A DNA stretch of 9,231 nt, from contig NZ_CALHHX010000036.1 of NCBI RefSeq assembly GCF_938030685.1, positions 1 to 9,231 on the forward strand, in the 5' to 3' direction. Under the pieces are notes generated by a model. That model made no database searches, was not told the DNA's origin, and was given only the letters and a program-made list of their open reading frames with translations. Source of the DNA: an uncultured Campylobacter sp. GTDB taxonomy: Bacteria > Campylobacterota > Campylobacteria > Campylobacterales > Campylobacteraceae. This document shows, in pieces, positions 1 to 6,181 of this stretch. Numbering within the stretch: position 1 is the first letter of the stretch; every line of letters begins with the position of its first letter. The translations under genes and the position numbers were made by a program.

Positions 1-112
1 CGCCCTCGCCACGGTCTCGATCTCGCTGGCGCTCGGCACGGGCGTTTCAATAACGTTGCTGATTTTCTACGAGCAGTCCTTGATGATCACTCGCGGCGCA
101 AGGGGAAAATAG
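1..112 (+). CDS. C-terminal end of a membrane protein (partial, 5' end outside window)
   Basis: The frame beginning at base 2 is open from the window edge to a TAG at 110-112 and encodes 36 residues. They form a hydrophobic helix (ALATVSISLALGTGVSITLL) followed by a short tail with several basic residues, as expected for the last transmembrane segment of an inner-membrane protein. The small-residue AxxLGTGxxxxL pattern recalls the final helix of NicO/RcnA-type nickel-cobalt exporters, but 36 residues are too few for a family assignment, and ABC permeases or other transporters are equally possible. The codons are G+C-rich, unlike the gene that follows. No terminator hairpin is obvious after the stop. 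Confidence 0.6.
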   Translation, partial: ALATVSISLALGTGVSITLLIFYEQSLMITRGARGK

Positions 113-417
113 CGCTAAGCAAGAAATTTTAAGCAGGCGCGGCGGGTAAATTTAAATTTATCATCTTCGCTAGCGAGATAAAATTTTATAAATTTATCGC
201 CCTTTCTGCGAAAGTAAAATTTAGTTATATCCACCATTTATCGCTCCTTATCCAATATTTGTTTTATTGTTTTCTCTTTTTCATCGTAGTAATATCCCAT
301 ATAACTCAAAAGCGTATTTCTGCGACCCAAGACACATTTGTTGCATAATTATAAGAAAGATAAATGCTATAATTAGAATGTATTAAAATACTACAAATTT
401 CTTAGAAAGGACTTGAA
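113..417. other. Intergenic spacer before the zeta-like gene
   Basis: These 305 bases hold no convincing gene. The sequence is rich in TAAATTT/AAATTTA words and becomes distinctly A+T-rich from about 225 onward. The last 60 bases carry the promoter and ribosome binding site of the next gene. The word AAAGTAAAATTTAG at 212-225 recurs at 1628-1641 on the other side of that gene. Confidence 0.6.
365..411 (+). promoter_or_regulatory. Extended -10 promoter and Shine-Dalgarno of the zeta-like gene
   Basis: TGCTATAAT at 365-373 is a perfect extended -10 box (TGnTATAAT), the usual vegetative promoter form in Campylobacter, where no -35 box is needed. AAGGA at 407-411 lies 6 bases before the ATG at 418 and supports that start. 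The gene therefore seems to be transcribed alone, with a leader of roughly 35-40 bases and no room for an upstream antitoxin gene in the same transcript. Confidence 0.65.
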
Positions 418-1431
418 ATGGCTTTAACAGAAGAAGATATGAAAATGTGGCAGGGCGTGAGCGATCATTTGACGCGAATGGAAAACAACGCCGAATATCG
501 CAAGAAAATAGAAAAGCAACTTTATCGCGGTGCTCCAAAAAAGAGTATTGAAAGAATACGACAAGCAGGTATAAGAAATAGCCAATCAAAGTTAGTAAGC
601 GCAATAAAAAAGATTGATTTCAGCTCTAATGCCGAATTGATAAAAATTCAAGACGAAGCGATTGTCCTTGCTGAAAATTCTTTGGAGGATTTTTTAAAAG
701 AATATAATGAGCACCCTAATACCACAGGTGGTCGTTATATTTGTTCCGATACATTCAAAGAACTTTTTCCTTGCTTTGAAGCAAAAGAAAATAGGGCTCT
801 AGTAAATGACGCGATACATAATTCCTCCGCTGTTTTGGCGGCGACGCAGTTTGAAGAGGTTCTGAAGCGCGATGAACCTAATAAAACCAAAGCAATTTTT
901 ATCACCGGAATTCCTGGAGCCGGAAAAACAACCTCGGTTAAAAATTTTATGACCAATGATAAAGTTAAACTTATTTTTGAAGGGCAGTTGGCAAACCCGG
1001 CGCCGACTATCCCAAAAATAGAGCAATGCTTGCAAAAGAAATTAGACGTTACAATTGCTGCAGTGCATATAAAGCCCGAAAAGGCTTTAGACAATACTTT
1101 TAAGCGCTTTAACGAATATGGGCGCGGCGGGAGTATTGAAGTTATGTCTAGCATCCAAGGCAACTTGCCGGATGGCTTAAAAAAGCTAAAAGAGCATTTC
1201 GGGGATAAAATTAATATTATCGCCATTGATAGAAATAGCGATAGGAATAAAATTTTAACTGATGAAAAAGAGATCTACAAATTAATCAGTATCGGCTCAA
1301 AAGAGGAAATTTTTAAACGTTTAAAAACGAAATTAGACCAAGATTTTCAAAAAGGCAGAATCGACAAAGCTTGTTTTGCTCAGGCGAATGAAACGAAGCT
1401 AAATAAAATTATGTCTATCCGAACCCATTAA
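418..1431 (+). CDS. Zeta-toxin-family P-loop kinase, no antitoxin partner visible
   Basis: The product is 337 residues. A Walker A motif, GIPGAGKTT, lies at residues 164-172 (K170 would bind phosphate). Before it sits a block typical of large zeta-like proteins: GGRYICSDTFKELFP at 104-118 and an HNSSAVLAATQFEEVL segment at 134-149. After it come FEGQL (187-191), an IKPEKALDNTFKRF stretch (218-231), GRGGSIEVMSSIQG (235-248) and LPDGLKKL (250-257), which match the arginine-bearing nucleotide-binding part of this group. Residues 1-100 are charged and probably helical. Classical zeta toxins phosphorylate UDP-N-acetylamino sugars. Here the usual catalytic Asp segment after the P-loop is not recognisable, so the substrate is uncertain. 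No epsilon- or PezA-like gene is adjacent. The gene is visibly more A+T-rich than its neighbours, suggesting horizontal acquisition. A non-toxic nucleotide kinase is the main alternative. Confidence 0.8.
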   Translation: MALTEEDMKMWQGVSDHLTRMENNAEYRKKIEKQLYRGAPKKSIERIRQAGIRNSQSKLVSAIKKIDFSSNAELIKIQDEAIVLAENSLEDFLKEYNEHPNTTGGRYICSDTFKELFPCFEAKENRALVNDAIHNSSAVLAATQFEEVLKRDEPNKTKAIFITGIPGAGKTTSVKNFMTNDKVKLIFEGQLANPAPTIPKIEQCLQKKLDVTIAAVHIKPEKALDNTFKRFNEYGRGGSIEVMSSIQGNLPDGLKKLKEHFGDKINIIAIDRNSDRNKILTDEKEIYKLISIGSKEEIFKRLKTKLDQDFQKGRIDKACFAQANETKLNKIMSIRTH

Positions 1432-1637
1432 GCCGAGATCGCAAAATTTAAAAGTGAGCTATAGTAAAATGCACGAGCAATATAGCCTTAAGACTTAATC
1501 CGCGATAATTTTAGAATGTCTCAAATATCGTTAAATCAGGGCTTTTCTCGATCCGCTTCGGCAAATTTTATCTCAATGCTTCATAGGTATTCGGCTCTCT
1601 TGCGCCGCTCGTCGCACCTCTATCGCCAAAGTAAAAT
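1432..1637. other. Intergenic spacer between convergent genes
   Basis: The zeta-like gene and the PepSY gene point at each other across 206 bases. No open frame with a ribosome binding site is present. A weak inverted repeat (GCTATA 1458-1463 with TATAGC 1481-1486) has no T-tract, so no terminator is called. Composition shifts from A+T-rich to the G+C-richer background at about 1540-1600. Confidence 0.5.
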
Positions 1638-2798
1638 TTAGCCGAGCTTTTCTGACTTAAACGCCCTTTTTACCGTCATATAAAAGCCACTAAAGATAAA
1701 AAGCGCCATACAAAGCGAAACGAGCGACCATAAAATTTTACCCGCGAGCCCAAAAAAATAGCCCGTGTGAAGCTGATAGTTCGCGTCTTTAAACTCGCCC
1801 ACGGTGATACCGTCCGTTTGCTTCTGCTCCGCGACCTTGCCCTCCTTTAGCTTCACACTCACGCCTTTTGGACGCGCAGTGGCAGGCGCATCAGGCTCGT
1901 AGTATCTGATGCTCATCTTATCTCCGGCTGCGAGCATTAGGGTAAATTCTTTATACTCTATGCCACTTGATCTGAATATCTCATAAGCCCTCTGCGCGTC
2001 GCTAAATTTATACGTAGCGGGCTTTTTGCCCTCCTCTTTAGCAGGTGCAGCGGCGTGATCTTTAGAAGTGGCGGCTTTAGGTGCGCTAGCTTGCGGCAAA
2101 TTTTGCGAACTTACGAAAAGCTTCATCACGGCATCGTTATACCAGCTATACGACCAGTTAAGCCCGGTTAAGCAGATAAGCAGGTAAATCACTGCACTTA
2201 GCGAGCCTAGGCTCGTGTGTAGGTTATAAAAAAGAGCGTATTTTTTGAGTTTAAAATTTGGCTTTATAGCTTCGATAAATTTGCGCCTAAGCCTTGGGAA
2301 ATGCAGCCAGACGCCGCTTATTACGAGAAGTATCATCGCCACGACACTCGCGCCTACGATCTGTTTACCGACCTCGCCTGCAGTTTTGTTGCCGCTTAGC
2401 GCTAAACCCAAATTTCGGTGCAGAGACATCACCGTTAGCACAAAGCCCGTGCCGCGATCCTTGCCGATGATCTGCGCGGTGTACGGATCGATCAGATACG
2501 CATCATTTCTATTTGCGTAAACGACGAAGGCTTCGTCATCGCTTTTGGGCACGACGAGGCTTACGGGCTGCTTAACGCCCGTTTGCTCGCTAAAGCTTTT
2601 TAAAATTTTCTCCACGCTTTGCATTTCGCCCGTCTTTTCGACCTTTTTAGAGCCCGCGTTTATTAGCGCCTCAAGCTCGTGCTGATACGACAAAATCGCG
2701 CCCGTAACGCCCATGACAAGCAGCGGGATAGAAAAAACGATCGATAAAATAAGATGGACGTTAAACAAAATTTTATTACGCTTCAAAAACGAGCTCAT
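1638..2798 (-). CDS. PepSY-associated transmembrane protein, probable iron-linked inner-membrane reductase
   Basis: This 386-residue protein has the PepSY-TM layout. Helix 1 is at about 12-37, a periplasmic PepSY-like region follows (60-120, with FVVYANRNDAYLIDPYTAQIIG at 91-112 split here only for location), then helices at about 146-166 and 188-214, a second external region, and a last helix at about 352-376. Histidines expected in this family are visible: H127 (SLHRNL), H194 (NLHTSLG) and H344 (QLHTGYFFG), plus H15 and H40. Relatives such as Pseudomonas FpvG and FoxB are haem-binding siderophore reductases, so ferric-siderophore or haem-related electron transfer is inferred. Residues 238-262 form an Ala/Lys/Pro-rich linker unlike the rest. 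An AAGGA motif on the minus strand just upstream supports the ATG at 2798. The upstream Fur-like box suggests iron repression. No TonB-dependent receptor is in the window. Confidence 0.82.
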   Translation of the reverse strand: MSSFLKRNKILFNVHLILSIVFSIPLLVMGVTGAILSYQHELEALINAGSKKVEKTGEMQSVEKILKSFSEQTGVKQPVSLVVPKSDDEAFVVYANRNDAYLIDPYTAQIIGKDRGTGFVLTVMSLHRNLGLALSGNKTAGEVGKQIVGASVVAMILLVISGVWLHFPRLRRKFIEAIKPNFKLKKYALFYNLHTSLGSLSAVIYLLICLTGLNWSYSWYNDAVMKLFVSSQNLPQASAPKAATSKDHAAAPAKEEGKKPATYKFSDAQRAYEIFRSSGIEYKEFTLMLAAGDKMSIRYYEPDAPATARPKGVSVKLKEGKVAEQKQTDGITVGEFKDANYQLHTGYFFGLAGKILWSLVSLCMALFIFSGFYMTVKRAFKSEKLG

Positions 2799-2889
2799 TG
2801 TAGATCCTTGCGAGATAAATTTAATTTTTATTTGATTGAGGTTCGCAATTATATTGTGCGATTTTAAATATTTAGATAATTATCATTAA
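2799..2889 (-). promoter_or_regulatory. Promoter with Fur-box-like operator for the PepSY gene
   Basis: On the minus strand a TATAAT -10 box lies at 2853-2848. Upstream, 2872-2889 reads TTAGATAATTATCATTAA on the plus strand and contains the perfect palindrome GATAATTATC (2875-2884), with a GATAAT/ATCATT hexamer pattern like that of Fur operators. With a normal 17-base spacer the -35 position falls at about 2871-2876, so bound Fur would block RNA polymerase. Reading in the gene's direction, AAGGA lies about 8 bases before the ATG. The operator match is by eye and is partial compared with the 19-bp E. coli consensus. Confidence 0.6.
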
Positions 2890-3036
2890 GATTTAGACCG
2901 CGAAATTTTAAGGCGTGTTATGATATCACAAGAGCGCCTAGGTACCTCGCGCAACGTCATAAACCGCGCACTTTAGGATCTCAAAGCCAAAATTTAATCC
3001 GCCTTTCGCGCGGCAAGATGACGCCGGTGAGGTAAA

Positions 3037-3072
3037 ATTCTAAGCGCGATTTATAAAAAACGCGCTTAGAAT
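3037..3072. repeat. Perfect 12-bp inverted repeat (hairpin)
   Basis: ATTCTAAGCGCG (3037-3048) pairs perfectly with CGCGCTTAGAAT (3061-3072) around a 12-base A+T-rich loop. It lies between the divergent PepSY promoter and the gene at 3151. Neither strand has a strong T-tract directly after the stem (the minus strand has only TTTT), so a classical intrinsic terminator is not well supported. It may be a protein-binding palindrome or a boundary hairpin separating divergent units. Confidence 0.6.
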
Positions 3073-3096
3073 CTCGTAAATTTAGAAATTTTGCGC

Positions 3097-3142
3097 TAAA
3101 ATTGCCAAAGACGCGAGCTTGCGTAATCCAAAAGAAACAAGG
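3097..3142 (+). promoter_or_regulatory. Putative -10 box and ribosome binding site for the membrane-protein pair
   Basis: TAAAAT at 3097-3102, preceded by TTGCGC, resembles the -10 boxes of this genome. AAGG at 3139-3142 lies 8 bases before the ATG at 3151. A -35 box is not evident. TAAAAT is common in these spacers, so this assignment is tentative. Confidence 0.35.
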
Positions 3143-3150
3143 TCATTATT

Positions 3151-3840
3151 ATGTCGCAAAGTATAGTCGAGTTTGCTACGATAATCCTTTATGTTACGAT
3201 AGGCTTTTGCCTTCTTGTTTCATTGCTTGATAAAAACAGATCATTCAAAACCGTAGATCACGGAACTCTGTTTATCTCCACCGATCCGCTTTTAAAAATG
3301 CAGATGTTTATAATATTCCTAAGCTTCGGCGTAGTCACTCTATCCAGCTCGCACGTAGCAAAACACAATGGCAATCCGATACCCTGCTTTTACACCCACG
3401 ATAAAATTTGCTCGCAAGAGTACAAAGCGGCAGGCATAAATTTAAGATGCTTTGAAGAAGGCGATCCCAGATGCATAGACGGATATCTGCAAATAAGCAA
3501 ACCCAGGCTAATACTCGGCAAAATCATATCTGTCTGCGCCATAATTTTTTCTTTTGTCGTGCTAATTCAAAAAGGAATTAGAATAGATAAAAGCGGCATC
3601 TGCAAAGAATGGGAGGTTCTGCCGTTTAGGCATACGGAAAAGATATACTTTGACGAGATGAACTACGCCACATGGTTTATAAGAGGCGTAAAAATAATCA
3701 GCATACGAGGCAAAATTAGCGGCGTTAAATTCGGGGCGGGATATTTGTATGCACAAAAGGATATAGATTTTTTGCAAAATTTTATATTAGAAAAGCTAGC
3801 TGAAATTTCAAAAGCCGAAGCAGCCGAGCAAAACGCCTAA
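3151..3840 (+). CDS. Unknown membrane protein with Cys-containing external loop (paralogue A)
   Basis: I do not recognise a named family. The 229-residue product has hydrophobic helices at about 7-27, 48-66 and 119-140. Between the second and third is a loop with four cysteines (C79, C87, C100, C108), including CFEEGDPRCIDGYL at 100-113. After the third helix is a soluble, probably cytoplasmic beta-rich domain that begins KGIRIDKSG (141-149), carries EWEVLPF (153-159), and includes YAQKDIDFLQ (200-209). If the last domain is cytoplasmic, the loop is periplasmic and its cysteines could form disulfides. The domain resembles a small bacterial PH-like fold in length and strand pattern, but this is a guess. 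The next gene is a divergent copy 44 bases downstream, so the two are probably co-transcribed and may form a heteromer. The ATG is chosen for its AAGG site. Confidence 0.8.
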   Translation: MSQSIVEFATIILYVTIGFCLLVSLLDKNRSFKTVDHGTLFISTDPLLKMQMFIIFLSFGVVTLSSSHVAKHNGNPIPCFYTHDKICSQEYKAAGINLRCFEEGDPRCIDGYLQISKPRLILGKIISVCAIIFSFVVLIQKGIRIDKSGICKEWEVLPFRHTEKIYFDEMNYATWFIRGVKIISIRGKISGVKFGAGYLYAQKDIDFLQNFILEKLAEISKAEAAEQNA

Positions 3841-3884
3841 ATTTAAATATATCGTCGTAAAATATCCGAAGTGAAAGGAGCCGC

Positions 3885-4607
3885 ATGAGGCTTTTGTATT
3901 TTGTACTTTTTGCAAATGTAGTGCTATTTGTATTTTGTGGTTTAAAAAGCTTTCTGTTTAAAAGTAGTGCTTCTTATAAAACCATGCAAAAGGGCGTCTG
4001 GCTCATATCGCCTAATCCTGTATCCAAATTTACGCTCGTCATATTTCTTTTATCTTGGGGATCGATAGTGGCGTTTGACGAGCCCTGGATAAAAAGGATA
4101 AAAGGTAAAGGTAAAGTTACATGCTTTGACACAAGCGATCCTTTATGTATAGACGGCTTCTTGCACAGAAGTGGCGATGAGACCGCACTCGTGATCGCTA
4201 TGGGCATTGTTTTGATACTTATATCGCTATGGCTATTAACCGAAAAAGGGATCATCATAGACAGCCGCAGTATAAGGAGAGAATGGGAATGTTTGCCGTT
4301 TAAATTTAGCACAAAGATCGATATAGAAAATGCCCTTATGGAAAAAGGGATGAGGGGCGAGATGCCGATTTTAAAAATAAAAGACGGGCAAAGTGGCAAA
4401 AATTTCACGCTCTCATTCCCATACGCACAGCAAGATATAAAATTTATCGAAGCAGAGATAAGAAAGAGGAGCTATAAGATGATAAAATCAAAAGAGGCGA
4501 AGGCTCCCCTCAAATCCGCGCTCAAAAAAACTATAAGCTTAAAAGGCGCGAATGAGCGCGCAAACATAGAAATTCTAAAAAACGACAAAGAGGGAGCGGG
4601 CGATTAA
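3885..4607 (+). CDS. Unknown membrane protein with Cys-containing external loop (paralogue B)
   Basis: This 240-residue protein is a divergent duplicate of its upstream neighbour. Shared landmarks in the same order are: KTxxxG with IS-P (32-45), a helix with FLLSWG (54-59), CFDTSDPLCIDGFL (80-93), a helix at about 100-119, KGIIIDSRSI (121-130), REWECLPF (132-139) and PYAQQDIKF (179-187). The first helix is at about 3-25. The external loop is shorter and keeps only the C80/C88 pair, lacking the extra two cysteines of paralogue A. A basic, lysine-rich tail of about 45 residues (196-240) has no counterpart in the neighbour. A strong AAGGAG at 3875-3880 sits 4 bases before the ATG at 3885. Function is unknown. 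Co-transcription with paralogue A is inferred from the 44-base gap. Confidence 0.8.
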   Translation: MRLLYFVLFANVVLFVFCGLKSFLFKSSASYKTMQKGVWLISPNPVSKFTLVIFLLSWGSIVAFDEPWIKRIKGKGKVTCFDTSDPLCIDGFLHRSGDETALVIAMGIVLILISLWLLTEKGIIIDSRSIRREWECLPFKFSTKIDIENALMEKGMRGEMPILKIKDGQSGKNFTLSFPYAQQDIKFIEAEIRKRSYKMIKSKEAKAPLKSALKKTISLKGANERANIEILKNDKEGAGD

Positions 4608-4964
4608 ATTTTAAATTTAGCCACGCGCGAGCAATAGCTATGAAAATTTATGACAAGCCGTAGCAAGGCGGCGTAGTGATCGCGCGAGTAGTAGCCGTAA
4701 AATTTGCGCGTAGCGAAACGGCGGCAACAAGTGCGCGAACAAGTGCGCGCAAGCCCAAAAAAAATGAGCCCAACGCAAGCGCCCGTAAGCCCAAAAAGAC
4801 GAATCCAAAGCAAGCCTAAAAAGACGAGCCGGGCGCTTAAAATTTAACTCGCGATCTTAAAAAACCAAAATTCCAAACCGCTCCGTCAAAATCGTCAAAA
4901 TTTAGCCTATTTTTTACCTAAAATTTCGTAAAATTACGACTTTAAATTTTCAAAAAGGACACAG
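4608..4964. other. Intergenic region with degenerate repeats and the promoter of the EamA gene
   Basis: These 357 bases contain no credible gene. The middle part (4726-4836) is repetitive and is listed separately. The last 40 bases hold a TAAAAT -10-like box at 4929-4934, within a small palindrome CGTAAAATTACG (4927-4938), and an AAGGA ribosome binding site at 4955-4959, 5 bases before the next ATG. No clear terminator for the membrane-protein pair is visible. Confidence 0.55.
4726..4836. repeat. Short tandem duplication followed by three ~25-bp degenerate units
   Basis: AACAAGTGCGCG occurs twice head-to-tail at 4726-4737 and 4738-4749. It is followed by three related units that each begin AAGCC(C/T)AAAAA: 4751-4776, 4787-4811 and 4812-4836. 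The second and third abut and share AAGCCnAAAAAGACGA. The plus strand is open here for a short, very basic peptide (TTG 4704 to TAA 4847) with no ribosome binding site, so a gene is not called. The array may be a decayed low-complexity gene end or a slippage-generated spacer. Confidence 0.6.
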
Positions 4965-5858
4965 ATGAATAAAAGTTCGGAATTCAGAGCCGACGTCGGA
5001 ATGCTCTTCGTGGCGATCGCTTTTGGGCTCGGGTATCTGCCCACATCGCAGGCGCTTGCGAGCAACAACGTCTTCGTGCTGCTATTTTGGCGCTTTTTCG
5101 CCGCGAGTATCATCGCAGGCGCGATATTTTTCCCGAAGCTCAAGACCATAACTTCGCGCGAGATCAAGCACGGCGCGGTGCTTAGCCTGTTTTTATTCGC
5201 AGGTTTTACGTCGCAGACCTTCGCCTTTAAATTTGCGCAAAGCTCCTCCGTGGCGTTCATCATCGGTCTAAACGTCGCACTCGTGCCCTTCATCGCCGCG
5301 GCGCTGTTTAGGCACAAAATTTACTCCTACGCCTACGCTGGCATCGCGCTTGCGATCGCTGGGCTCTATCTCATCGGCGACACGCAGCTAGGCCTCGGCA
5401 AGGGTGAAGCGCTGGCGCTAGTCTGCGCGTGCGCGTATTCGTTTCACATCGTGCTGACCAACCGCTTCGTGCAAAGCTGCGACGTAGCGGGCATCGCCTA
5501 CGTACAGATCCTCTGCCTAAGCGCGCTTTGCTGCTTCGCGACGATCTTTTTTGAAAGGGTCAGCATCGTGCCGGTGATGGACCGAAGCTTTTTCGTCGCG
5601 ATGGCGGTGATCTGCCTGCTGGGAACGGTTTTTGGCTTTTTCGCGCAAGCCTTGATGCAAAAATACACAACGCCCGTCAAAACCGCTCTGTTTTTCACGC
5701 TAGAGCCCGTAACGGCGGGCATCATGGGGGTATTCGTGGGCGGAGAGAGGCTGAGCGCGATGCAAATTTTAGGCGCGGCGCTCATCCTCGCAGGCGTCTT
5801 AATAAGCGAGATCGGAAGCTACCTCAGCGCAAAACGGAGCAGATCCGCAGGCGCTTGA
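4965..5858 (+). CDS. EamA/DMT-superfamily inner-membrane transporter
   Basis: The 297-residue product has about ten hydrophobic helices (roughly 11-30, 35-56, 69-88, 94-114, 122-138, 148-165, 176-195, 208-230, 238-258 and 265-284) in two similar halves, the layout of EamA proteins. Family-like stretches are AQSSSVAFIIGLNVALVPF (91-109) in the first half and KTALFFTLEPVTAGIMGVF with GGERLS (239-264) in the second, where the glutamates E247 and E261 sit in the usual positions. Such carriers export or import small metabolites such as amino acids, but the sequence does not show the substrate. The length is typical. It stands alone, with its own ribosome binding site (AAGGA 4955-4959). The tail is basic (AKRSRSAGA), consistent with a cytoplasmic C-terminus. 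Confidence 0.88.
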   Translation: MNKSSEFRADVGMLFVAIAFGLGYLPTSQALASNNVFVLLFWRFFAASIIAGAIFFPKLKTITSREIKHGAVLSLFLFAGFTSQTFAFKFAQSSSVAFIIGLNVALVPFIAAALFRHKIYSYAYAGIALAIAGLYLIGDTQLGLGKGEALALVCACAYSFHIVLTNRFVQSCDVAGIAYVQILCLSALCCFATIFFERVSIVPVMDRSFFVAMAVICLLGTVFGFFAQALMQKYTTPVKTALFFTLEPVTAGIMGVFVGGERLSAMQILGAALILAGVLISEIGSYLSAKRSRSAGA

Positions 5859-5881
5859 TTTTGCGGCGGCGTAAATTCCAT

Positions 5882-5923
5882 AAATTCCACGCCACGTGGA
5901 ATTTTGCGTCGTAAAATTCCACG
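5882..5923. repeat. Alternative hairpins built from AAAATTCCACG; candidate terminator of the EamA gene
   Basis: AAATTCCACG (5882-5891) pairs perfectly with CGTGGAATTT (5904-5895 read inward, 3-base loop CCA). The same right arm, extended to CGTGGAATTTT (5895-5905), also pairs perfectly with AAAATTCCACG (5913-5923) across 7 bases. The two hairpins are mutually exclusive. The first lies 24 bases after the EamA stop and its right arm runs into TTTT, so it might end that transcript, though its stem is A+T-rich. Confidence 0.55.
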
Positions 5924-6141
5924 CTGCATAAATTTGCACGCGAAATTCCATATCGCATAAAATTCTGTGCCTTAAAATTTCGCGGTGAAATTCTGCGCCG
6001 CGCATAATTCTATATCGCGTGGAATTTTGCGGCGCCGTGCGCAAAGATACGTTAAAATTCCACGACAAAATTTCGTATTAAAATTTACGTAGCAGGGGCG
6101 TGCGGCGAAGCTTTAGCGATAAAATTTCATTGCTTAAGCGA

Positions 6142-6176
6142 TACAATAGTAAAATAACAAAATTTTAACAAAGGAG
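6142..6176 (+). promoter_or_regulatory. Putative -10 box and Shine-Dalgarno of the VWA gene
   Basis: TACAAT (6142-6147), in the context GCGATACAATAG, is a plausible -10 box. AAGGAG (6171-6176) is 5 bases before the ATG at 6182 and fixes the start. No -35 box is evident. Confidence 0.45.
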
Positions 6177-6181
6177 CCCCT

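Larger units (their letters stand above)
5859..6181. other. Intergenic region with an interspersed palindromic repeat cluster
   Basis: No gene is supported in these 323 bases. Copies of AAAATTCCACG occur at 5882-5891 (10 of 11 bases), 5913-5923 and 6054-6064, with the reverse complement at 5895-5905 and 6018-6028. Looser relatives (AAATTCCATA, AAATTCTG) lie between them. The minus strand happens to stay open through the cluster and would give a repetitive peptide with no good start signal. The last 40 bases hold a TACAAT -10-like box (6142-6147) and AAGGAG (6171-6176) of the next gene. Confidence 0.6.

Noticed and set aside
735..1226. Long minus-strand open frame (163 codons) inside the zeta-like gene
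   Set aside because: It lies antisense to a gene with a clear P-loop and family motifs, has no ribosome binding site, and its peptide resembles no domain.
3974..4408. Minus-strand open frame (144 codons) inside paralogue B
   Set aside because: It is antisense to a gene supported by paralogy and a strong AAGGAG site. The apparent hydrophobic peptide mirrors the membrane helices on the other strand.
4726..4836. Possible CRISPR array
   Set aside because: The units are unequal, degenerate and partly adjacent, with no spacers of constant length and no cas gene.
4704..4847. Short basic plus-strand frame with a TTG start, 47 codons
   Set aside because: It has no ribosome binding site, lies in degenerate repeats, and shows no recognisable domain.
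5799..6068. Minus-strand open frame with repetitive WNF/NST residues
   Set aside because: It is produced by the AAAATTCCACG repeat cluster, overlaps the end of the EamA gene, and has no convincing start signal.
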